A stretch of 64,000 bases of DNA, from NCBI GenBank assembly GCA_942159475.1, contig OW804096.1:135839625-135903624 (forward strand), in the 5' to 3' direction. Source of the DNA: Sthenelais limicola. Its lineage: Eukaryota; Annelida; Polychaeta; Phyllodocida; Sigalionidae. Below the pieces are notes generated by a model. It saw only the letters and a list, made by a program, of their open reading frames with translations. It was not told the origin of the DNA and ran no database searches. A program made the position numbers and the translations under genes. Shown here in pieces: positions 9,022 through 18,536 of this stretch (the first letter of the stretch is position 1; the number at the start of each line of letters is the position of its first letter).

Positions 9022-12004
9022 ATGGAAGCTGAGGCCACCGTCACAGAAGCTCTTAATGGCATCACTCGAGCCAATTTGGGAGGTGTTGTCGACAACTCGG
9101 AATGGCGTAACCTCATCGAGGAATATTCTGTGTTCAATGAGGAAACGGAGACGGTGGAATCTGACTCGGATGGAGAACCAGACGTCCGAGATCCTCCTGA
9201 AACTCAGGACACAAATGAGGAAGAAGCTGAGGAAGAATAAGAACCTATTATTATTATTGATCACATGCAGGAAGTCCTGGACAAGGAACGGGAAAAGTGC
9301 TCCAGATTTAGGTAAGTGTCGGTGCTCTACGGCCATGTTTTCTATCATGTGTGTTGATGCGTTGAGGGAGGCGATCTGAAAACTATGCTATGTACATCCC
9401 TGGAAATCAATCAAATCTATAATCCAATGCTGTTATGTGTGAGAGATATATTGTGTGTATATTTAAATGTTCTAAATTTGATCGGTAGAGGTTTTACCTC
9501 GCCTCGCGTTGTTCGTACATGGGGACTCGGAAGCATCGAGTCGAGATCGGGGGAGTAAACTATTTACTTAGGATGTCTGATGTTCCGTAATCGTCTCGTG
9601 TGGAATGTAGGGTTAAAAATGCATTACTTGTATCAACATGTCAGTTTTGGGCAAATTGAAATCTAGGATTTTGTCCATTTCATTTGTAACTGCCATTTGT
9701 TTAATTACGGGCCGTGCATAGACCAGTTCACGGTGGAACAGTGCATCGCTCATCGGTTACCTTGATGAATTGATCAAGGTAATTTTAAAATGGTTTTCTC
9801 TATTGTCTCATGCATGTATAATACTCATTCAGTATTTTAAGCTGTAGTTTGTTCAATTATGAGCACACAGAGAACTTATTACATAGGATAACTAATTACA
9901 TAGGATAACTAATTACGTAGGCTTACTGTAGCGAATCATGCTGGTTGAGGGGGATTTAAGATTTGTGTCAGTGATATTTTGGTGGGTCACAACATCATTA
10001 TTATATTTTTGTTATACTGTCGTTTCAGATGAGCTTGACATGGCACTCTTTGGTGTTTTCAATACTGTTACTGACAACAGTGATTGATGCAGTCCAACAA
10101 AGAAGGGGCGCCAAAGGAAGGGAGAGAGACAACACCCAAAGAGCCACTACAGAATGCATAACAAGCCTATTTGCAAAGCTACCTTTAAATTCCTTTACAA
10201 GTGAGTATTATCATGAATCTTGTTGTGCCCATTAATGCTGAACATTACATAGCTATTCATAATAACATGATTATTTGCTAAGAATCATTATTTTGTATTC
10301 TTATTTACAATCCTTCATTATGTTTAATTTCTTCCTTTGCGATTAAATCATTAATTTTTCTATTTTTCTCTTCTCTCTCTTTGCTTCTAGGATTAGCCAA
10401 AACTTGCTGACTGCTTTGCTAAAATCCTTCAGCGAGGATGGTCTTGTCACTCGTACACGACAGGGTGGTGGTCACCGTGATGTGAGGTCATTGCCAATAG
10501 ATGATCTGAAGAACACAATCAACTTCATCACATCTTATGCTGAAATACATGCTCTTGTCTTGCCAGGCAGAGTAGCTTCACACCATAGAGACAACATCCT
10601 CATTCTCCCCTGCCGTTCTACAAAAGCTGAAGTTTGTCTTTACACACAAGCCATGCAAGAGACTGACAATAGGGCTGTTGCCTACTCCACTTTAGGCCAT
10701 CTATGGCGCAAATATCTTCCTAAAATAGTCACAAGTCGTCCCATGACAGACCTCTGCTGGGAGTGCTAGCGTAATAACAGAGACATTTCCTGTAGTAGTA
10801 ATTTACGTGAAGTTGTGAAAGCTGCCAAGTTAAAGAAACAGCAGAAACATTTAGACACTGTAACCAGCGAAAGAACTCTTTATCAGAAATTTTGTGCTGA
10901 TGCAAAAGAAGCGTACAGAGACAATGGCGAAACCCCCCCCTGGGCAAACATGCCCCTTGCTCATGTATTGCACCAGTAAGGGATCAAATGCAGTTATTTC
11001 TTATCTGAATCATTACTTTGAAAACTATGGTCTGGGGGAGAAGCATTTAGATCTTAACTGTGATAATTGTAGTGGTCAAAACAAGAACAGGTATGTTTTG
11101 GCCTATTTGATGTGGCTTGTCCTTACTGGAAGGCACAAGTCTATTACACCTAACTTTTTGATTACTGGGCACACTAAGTTTGCCCCTGACTGGTGCTTTG
11201 GTCTCTTGAAAAAACAGTTTCGTTGGGACAATGTTTCTTCTCTTCAGCAATTTCAAGCAAGTGTGCAGTGCAGTACGCCAGTGGGGGTCAACCAGGCCCA
11301 ACTTGTAGGTGATGAAAGGGGTAATGTTTTTGTTCCATTGTACGAATGGCAAGCATTCCTGGCACCTTTCTCCAAATCTTTTCCAGGTATCAAAGGGTAT
11401 CATCATTTTGAATTTTCTAGTGATTATTTCTTTCAGGCCATTTGTAGGCCCTGAAGATAGTGGCACATTTAAAATGCTTCCTGTTGCTGTTGGTGATGTC
11501 CCTCAGGACAACCCACCCATTTTACCTTCTACTGGACTGTCTGCATACAGACAGTGGTATCTTTTTAATTCTATTCGTGATTTTTGTACCGAAGAAACCA
11601 AAGACATAATGTGCCCCAAACCAACTGTACCCGAAGAAGGGCCAGGGAGGGGGGGGGGGCATGGATACCTTGTACAGGCTCCAGTCGCCCCAGTAAGAGG
11701 TAGAGGGAGGGGAAGAGGGAGGGGAAGAGGAAGGGGTAGAGGAAGGGCTAGAGGAAGGGGTAGAGGAAGGGGAAGGGACAGGTAATCTTCTTCTGATGAA
11801 TCATTACAATTAGGTGGTGAAGAATCTTCTTCTTCTTCTTCTGAGGCGGAGGAGGAGGCTGTAGGGGAGCCTCAAGCAAGAGGGAGAGGTAGGGGTAGGG
11901 GTAGAGGAACAGTTAGGGGAAGGGCAAGGGAATCTTCTTCTGATGGGGAGGTTGCACCTCCTCCAGCAATATCAAAGCTCCAGCAATATCAAAATCAAAG
12001 CTGA
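9022..12004 (+). pseudogene. DUF7869-type protein gene (putative transposase), decayed
   Basis: The exons are recognisable by sense and splice sites. Exon 1 (9022 to about 9311, donor GTAAGT) encodes an acidic N-terminus (VESDSDGEPDV) with an in-frame TAA at 9238. Exon 2 (about 10029-10199, acceptor tttcag, donor GTGAGT) contains ALFGVFNTVTDNSD and then a TGA. Exon 3 from 10391 continues in phase with exon 2 (LYK-ISQN) and reads INFITSYAEIHALVLPGRV and TDLCWEC, then TAG. A frame change near 10930-10980 leads to GSNAVISYL, CDNCSGQNKNRYVLAYLMW, TGRHKSITPNFLITGHTKFA and PDWCFGLLKKQF. Another frame change near 11430 leads to a C-terminus with an Arg-Gly repeat (11691-11780) and Ser/Glu-rich plus RG-rich segments to TGA at 12004. 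These motifs match proteins I know as DUF7869-domain proteins, common in marine invertebrate gene sets. The exon 1/exon 2 phase does not fit cleanly. At least three stops and two frameshifts make this copy dead. Confidence 0.7.
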
Positions 12005-12425
12005 GAATAATCTGATCATACGAACTGGTCATTTTGCATGACGGCGCGCCCAACATACATCCCACAAAAGTTGCCTTGAAATTTGTTTTGTCCAAATTTT
12101 ACCCATTTTTCACCGTGCAATAAAATAAAAAGTTAATATGTAAATCAACTGGATTTGGTATATGTTGTGGCCCTGGTATATAGTAACGTGTGTCCCAAGT
12201 TTCATAAATATCAGCTAATATCAAATGCCCGTAACCAAGGTCGACGCATTGAAGAAAAGTCCCACAACTTTGACCTTCAATATCTCAGTTTCCGGCTCCT
12301 CCAGTAACCGCGTCCATTAAATACTCACCGCAAACGTATAAATAAACCCCAAGGCCTAAAATTAAGCTCTATACATCATTGGAAAGCTCTTTCCTGCTGC
12401 TTAAGGGTAAACTCCGAAATCAATT

Positions 12426-12449
12426 TTGCCGACATGGGACTCATTTTGA
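12426..12449 (-). repeat. Right terminal inverted repeat
   Basis: This 24-bp end reads TTGCCGAC...GGGACTCATTTTGA on the plus strand and is followed by TA at 12450-12451. It pairs with 8422-8445. Confidence 0.85.
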
Positions 12450-12640
12450 TATAGCGCCAATTTATTTTACTTTCCCTTAGTTGAGAGGAAAATCAAACCT
12501 GGGTTGTCTAGTAATAGCACAACGGTCTTAAAAATTACACTTTACATTACTTTTACATTCATGTGAGTAATCTACAACAATATCTAGGTGACAGAAGGTT
12601 ATGTGTTATTCATTATTTTGCTTTTCCATTCATACCAAGG

Positions 12641-12880
12641 GGTCAGATTTTTAGAAGTGTACAATTACCAGCTGTACACATTTAGTAAAATCTGATAAAT
12701 TAGGTTGCAATTTGGTTAATGCTCGGTAAATTTGAGTATATTTGGCATTGCATTGATTCTAGGAATCGGTTTGGTTTGGTTGAACTGAATTTTGAACTGA
12801 ATTTATGTATTAAATTTGGGTTATTGAGAGGATTGGCGAAGGAGAATTGCACATTTCCTGGCCACTTCACCTATATTGAG
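12641..12880 (+). repeat. MITE family A, diverged copy
   Basis: This is a copy of the family whose consensus ends are TATGGGTCAGATTTTCAG and the reverse complement (see 49831-50071). The interior phrases 'acacatttagtaaaatctg' and 'ggttatttgagaggattgg' are recognisable. The right end is degraded. It is shared with 46208-46420 in the second duplication copy. Confidence 0.7.
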
Positions 12881-13012
12881 GTTATATAGCTGGACACTTT
12901 TAATTTCGACACAATACATGCGAATGAAATAGGTGAATTCAAATATAAACTAATACTAAGAGGCACTGGGATGATGTGCCCACACCTAAGATGTACTACT
13001 ACTTGGGTCAGA

Positions 13013-13223
13013 TTTTCAGAAAATGCACAATCGGCACCTTTACATGTTGAGTAATTTTTGCTGAATTAGACTGAAACAATGTCAATACTAGGTATATCTG
13101 AGTATATGTGATATTGCCTTGATTCAAACAATCTGTACGGTTATGTTGAACTGAATTTCTAACATATTCTGTTTGAGAATATTTGTGGAGGTAAATTGTA
13201 CATTTTCAGACAATTTGACCCAC
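13013..13223 (+). repeat. MITE family A
   Basis: The left end is tgggtcagattttcagaaaa and the right end is cattttcagacaatttgaccca. The interior is diverged from 12641-12880. It is shared with 46544-46771 in the second duplication copy, so the insertion predates the duplication. Confidence 0.75.
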
Positions 13224-13734
13224 TTATGATGGCTCAACTAAGTTGGCGGGAATTAAAAGGCCTAATTGGATCACTGGCCAATTATATTACTGCAAGCCAA
13301 TTATATTATTGTAAAAACATTGACAAATATTGTGCAATAAATCTTAGATTATGATCTGCGAGTTCCATTCTATAACCAGCTCAACATATCCTTCACTATG
13401 TGATAAGGGATTGTTCATTTTTAACCAATAGGGGGAAAGGAGAATTTTCGGGGGCACCTATTTTGGCACAGACTCTGAAGGGGGGGACACCTTCTTTTGT
13501 GCAGCCTCTGAAAGTGGTGTGCCACCACATGCTCATAAAGAAACCAGCGGTGGTTCTCTAGTATTAGGATCTATTTAACTGAATGCATGAGTGGTGACAT
13601 AGAGAAGGGGGGAATTGGATATATTTGAGTTAAAGGAAGGTTTAAAGCCATCTGAGGAACTGTATAATGAACCACAGCAACACAACGGGAAACACAATCC
13701 TGACCCACATATGCCCCATCGGGGAAACATGTAT

Positions 13735-14042
13735 AATACAATATTAAAGGGGAGAGAGAGAGGGGGGAGAGAGAGGTAGAGGGAGGTGGGCAGGAGACAG
13801 GGAGGGAGGGGGGGAGAGGGAGTGGGACAGGGACAGGGACAGGCATCACAACAACAGCCCAACAGTGACCTAAAAAAGCATCATAACAGGGTTCCATTTG
13901 AGGTTTGAATGTTAGTACAGATACTAAGTTACAGAGAGAACTTGAAAGATAAAGATGGTTGGAGAGGGAAGCAGGAGAGATGAAGATGTGGACCCCACTG
14001 TCCCACTAGCAAATCCCGTGCATAACACGGGTATTTGCTAGT
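13735..14042. repeat. GA-rich tract ending in a palindromic 'actagcaaa' head
   Basis: A purine tract (about 13750-13850) is followed by an imperfect palindrome at 14005-14042, where ACTAGCAAATCCCGTG pairs with CACGGGTATTTGCTAGT. The same head, ACTAGCAAAGTACC, starts the pyrimidine tracts at 18566 and 53238, in the opposite orientation. I take these as one repeat family, probably a mobile-element end plus an expanded simple repeat. Confidence 0.5.
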
Positions 14043-14795
14043 CATAATCTTAATCGCAAACCTGGGAGTTTATAAAGCTGTGTAACCATGTACTGTATAT
14101 TAAAATGATAATTATCATTCTTATTTGTATGTATTCTTTTTTCGCTGGTGTACATGTGAAATGACTGAAAAATGAGGTATACAAGTTTATGAAAAAATGT
14201 TTTCTTTGGACTCTCTGCATTGAAGCATTGCACCCAACCTCATACTGTTCTTTCCTTTATCACTAATTTGCTATCGTACGTTTTTAGTGTATGTTGAAAA
14301 CCCCCAAACAACCATATATTGTTATCAATCTTATATCAATAGTAATGATGTTAATCAAGGTATACTCTTAAATAGACATCTCTGAATAGAAAAGCCTCTT
14401 TATCCTAGTAGAGATGGTAATCAAGGTAATATGGAGATTTAGCAACCCCAGCCGACAACTCAACACTAATGCATCCACTAACTTTTAGTACATTATTATC
14501 GTTGATGGGGAGGCATGCCACTGGGCTTTATGTCTGATAATTTTTTATTTTATGTCTACCTGTCATTTTTTTTTCGAAAAGCAGGAAAACGGGTTTTCCT
14601 AACCCGAAACTGTCAAAAAGCACATTTCCCATGTTTAAAACAACTATTGTTATGAAATAGACATTTTTGGGGAGGAGGTTTAAAAAAAAATAAATAAAAA
14701 AAAAAAAGTTACCACACCCTACCTAGTTTTTCAGCCAGATAAATCGGAAACACACCTTTTTTTTGTTTTGCCTAATCAGTCGCTGAGGTAATTAA

Positions 14796-15902
14796 AGGCA
14801 AACGCTACTATTCACTGCCACGCCCCCCTTTTCCATATACCAAATATACGGGCATTTTACGTACTATTGCTTTAGCACTGCAGTCTATGAGGAAACGGCC
14901 CATTTTTTCATGTTTTATAGTATAAAACAAACAATTAATGGCTACTCCTACTGTCCCAAAACTTTCTACACATATAGTGCAGGTTATATACTACATATTA
15001 AAAGGAAAAAAAACATATGTCATCGAGTTAGATTTTTTTTTATAGCTGTCTGAAATAGACATGTTTGGGGAACTGAGCTGACTGTGGGTACCCTCAGTTG
15101 TACCCATTTAGTATGCAAGTCTATTGGGAAGTGCTGCATTTTTCTTTCACAGTTTTGGGAATAAAACAAAAATGAAAACTCCTAATGTCCCAAAATTTTC
15201 TACACATATAGTGCAGGTAATATTCTACACATATATAGGGAAAAAAATGTATGTCATCATGCTAAAAAAATAATTGTAGCTGTTTGAAATAGACATGTTT
15301 AGGAAACATAGAACACATTGAAACAGCAGATTTTTTGGTTGTCATGCCATGTTTCAATGCCCCATAATTCAGAAACTAGCACGGTGACCCATTATTTTTT
15401 TTTCAGTTTTATGAACACACATACTTCAAGAATCATATACTAAAGAATCAGAAAAATGACATTTAATTTCGATGAGAGAGAAAAAAAATGTTTTTATTAA
15501 ATTAGTGAAAAAAAAGTGGGTTTTTTCGAGTTTTTAATTTAAAATTTGCATTTCATATTTTTTGTTTTCAGAATAAAAATAACTATGCATTCTATAAAAA
15601 AGAGGCATGGAATTATTAGCCAAGTAATACTCTCTCTAAAACTGTTAACCTTACTTAAATTGAGGGAATATAAATAGCAAATATGAACTATGAAGTCAAG
15701 GTACTCCAAAATGAGCCCCCCTTTTGATCCTCATTGGTTCTTTTGAGATACCAACTTTTGAAGCACTCTAATTAAAAATTGAGCACGGTGACCCATTGAT
15801 TTTTTTCCATCTTTATGACCAGAAACACTTCAAGAATCAAATTTCAAAGTTTCAGAAAAATGACATTTATTTTCATTTTCCACTAGATAGTAGCGTTTGC
15901 CT
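14796..15902. mobile_element. 1.1-kb nonautonomous element, TTAA flanked
   Basis: The ends are AGGCAAACGCTACTAT at 14796-14811 and ATAGTAGCGTTTGCCT at 15887-15902, exact inverted repeats, each flanked by TTAA (14792-14795 and 15903-15906). TTAA target use is known for piggyBac and Kolobok elements. The interior has no coding sequence. It contains T-rich stretches and internal repeats: 'gaaatagacatgtttggg' variants near 14655 (just outside), 15051 and 15287, and a roughly 95-bp segment repeated at about 15378 and 15783. The second duplication copy lacks it. Confidence 0.75.
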
Positions 15903-16586
15903 TTAATAGCAGACACTACACAATATACATGCATAATTTTAGTGAGACTATCGCACATATGGTAACAAGTAGTATAGTTAATACAGTTCATGATAACAAG
16001 TAGGCACAGTGGTGATGGTAATACAGACATTCGGGCAAGTTAACTTCATAGAAGGCAAATTCTTTTAATAAAATAAATACCGCTTTAATGTTTTAATTAC
16101 GTTATAGCCCATCCCCCTTCACCCTCCCCACCCTCCCCCATGCCCCATCTGGATTAACTGCTAAGCATGTTGAGTCATGTTGTACATTCCGTCTTAAAGA
16201 TTAAAGACAAAAATATGAATAATGTCCACAGTTTAATCTTGTTTACATCGTCTGGCACATTTATAACCATGAAAAAGATGTTATACTTACCATACTTGTT
16301 ATGTAGGGATATGGGAAAAGTCATATTGAAATGTACAATTCACCTTCCAAACATCCTCTGTAATAAACCACATTTAAGATTTTTTTTAGATCAATAGGAA
16401 TTAGCAGATGTTTTTGATCAACGCAAGACCAAATGTAATCATGCATAAACCTAAATTATTTGCCTTTTTTTAAATCTTGCAATCTAATTTTCAGAAAATT
16501 CATAGATGAAATTTTTGATGATCTGACCCATGTGAAAACCTTGCTTCTCCATGCCGGAACATGTACAATAGGAGACTTTACATATA

Positions 16587-17002
16587 TGATGTGTTTTAAG
16601 AAAATGAGTCACAAGTTGCGTAAAATGAATTTTGTGATCTGATCTTATTTGAAAAGATGAGATCAAGCCGATTCTAATGATAGTAAATATTAAGGACATC
16701 TAAGTAGTGTTTCTATATTTTATGTATGATATAATTTATGTTTTTAAAAAAGTTTGCAATGTTTCTGTGTGGACAATAACCAGTAAAGTAGCTAAATATA
16801 CTCCATAGGATGAGCTTTGAAACGCAAGGATATATTTCATCCACAGTCTAAAACTTTTGGGAATGTATTCATGCTACTAACAGCACTCAACCCCCCAAGA
16901 ATGAGGGATTTCCACCAAAGATATCTTGTGGAGAATTCACTTGTATCTCTTTTATCAATATCTTGTTTTGCGATTTGTGACTCATTTTCCTGAAACACAT
17001 CT
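16587..17002. repeat. MITE family B
   Basis: The left end is tgatgtgttttaagaaaatg and the right end is cattttcctgaaacacatct, inverted copies of each other. The interior phrases 'gatgagatcaagccgattc' and 'ccagtaaagtagctaaatat' recur in the other copies (36580-36920, 40821-41221, 59684-60087). A partial copy at 48187-48375 is its counterpart in the second duplication copy. Confidence 0.8.
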
Positions 17003-18268
17003 CATTTTCAAAGTCACTCACTGCAGGGCTACACATTATTGCGTATGTGCCATACCTTACTGCGGGGACAAATGCTCCTGTCCACCCCAGTGCCAGCTGG
17101 ACCACTGTCTGGACCCCACTGACCCATCAAAACCACTACCAGTGGCCGTTGACCTGCCCCCGCCTGTGTATGTGTTAATACACTCTTACAAAAGTAGTAA
17201 TAATCTAAGATTTAGCAAATGAATCAACCTAAAATCAAGCATGATTACTCTAAACATATTATTCCATAAACATGTCCAATATTTAAGGCACCAATATAGA
17301 ATTCTTGGAGCAAAAGGTCAGGAAATTTGGGCACCTTTGGAGAAGGTATAGGTCATGGGAAACCTCAAACCCATTGATCTGACTGCAGCGCCATGCAGGA
17401 GGGGTGGTAATGACCCGCAGCCAATTTGTGAAGTGCCCTATTGACCTTCACCAACCCTTTCAAATATTTTTTTTTTAAAGATTTTTATTCAGCAAGACAT
17501 TATGCAAGGGTATGCAATATTCACAGAAAAGCTGATTTAAATGTGATAGAAAAAAGTTAGAAAATTCTTAGAAAAAATACATTATCAAAGGCACAATATC
17601 CCAAATTAATAATTCAAAGATTATATAAGCTTCTGTAATTAAATACCAACACCCTATATAAAATGTGATTTCATTATAAGCAGAAATTTAGGATATGGCA
17701 GAGCGCCGAAGTTTCCCTAGACATATTAAGCCTGCCACCCCCCGCCCCCCCCCACACACACAGACTCCACAACACACACATGGCTCATAAAAAAACCCAC
17801 AATAATATTATGTCTACAAATGGTCCACATAACTTGTGTATAGATATTGATAGATACTATTATTTCGATGTCATTAGCTCTTGTTTAACTTAGATTATAC
17901 AGTTGTTCTAATTTTCAGAACTTACAACATGTGTAGATGTTCGGAGTGTACATTTTCTGATAATCTGACCCATGAGGGAAATTGGCCTTCACCAACCCTC
18001 TCACCAACAACTCAAATTAAAAATGTTCAGAATACAGTTTTAACTCAACAGGATTGCAATTATTAATCAATACCAAATAATATTCTGATATACCTATATA
18101 GCATTCATCATTTGTTAGCTGGATTAAGCAGAATGGACTAAACATGTGGAGGTGCCCATTGTGCAGTTTCTCATTACCTAACCAACATCTTTTTGTCCGT
18201 CTTGGTGACACTTGCCAATGTGGCAAAAAGTATGTCAGCAAGATTAATAGGGGTGGAGTCACCGTTGA
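17003..18268. other. Upstream flank of the glycoprotein gene, noncoding
   Basis: No coding sequence is seen. The stretch from 17215 to 18560 closely matches 48375-48880 plus 50340-51000, so this promoter flank is duplicated with the gene. A run of C near 17745 and T/A-rich spacers are present. Confidence 0.6.
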
Positions 18269-18272
18269 GTCC

Positions 18273-18313
18273 ATATATACATATGAATAGAGTGAAGTAA
18301 AGTTTCCTCATCT
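18273..18313 (+). promoter_or_regulatory. Possible TATA box and initiator of the glycoprotein gene
   Basis: ATATATA lies at 18273-18279, and a pyrimidine-rich initiator-like CTCATCT lies about 30 bp downstream at 18307-18313. Both precede the ATG at 18345. The flank is conserved upstream of the second exon 1 copy, but there the TATA-like run is replaced by ctacgtac. Assignment is by position only. Confidence 0.35.
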
Positions 18314-18344
18314 AGAATCAGCTTCGGAAGAAGAGAGACGCAAG

Positions 18345-18536
18345 ATGGCTGTTTGGAGGGGGCTTTTAATAGCCCTACTGTTTACCTTTATCAACGACTT
18401 CATTACAGCTTCAGAAACAGATGGACCACCTGGCAAAGCTATTATCAATAAGTTTTTGGAGAAAACAGAAATTAAGGATGTGGCCCCACGGAAATTATTA
18501 CAAGAAAGGGCGTCTTACCCACTTAGCACATGTATG
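18345..18536 (+). CDS. Exon 1: signal peptide and pro-region
   Basis: This exon has 64 codons starting [20 protein letters not shown] hydrophobic core follows a positive residue, and cleavage is likely after ITAS. The mature part is DGPPGKAI... ending YPLSTCM. The donor is ATG|GTAAGT in phase 0. A close paralogue is at 50778-50978, which supports the start and the donor. Confidence 0.85.

Larger units (their letters stand above)
8422..12449 (+). mobile_element. DNA transposon with 24-bp TIRs, TA flanks and DUF7869-type gene
   Basis: The ends are inverted repeats: 8422-8445 begins TCAAAAAGAGTCCC and ends GTCGGCAA; 12426-12449 is its reverse complement with a single mismatch in 24. Both are flanked by TA (8420-8421 and 12450-12451), the expected target-site duplication of a TA-inserting element. 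The 4028-bp interior carries a promoter-like region and one split, decayed gene in plus orientation, all inside the TIRs. Its base composition is less AT-rich than its surroundings. The element is absent from the matched position in the second duplication copy. TA target use is shared with Tc1/mariner and other groups, but the encoded protein does not look like a Tc1/mariner transposase. Confidence 0.75.
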
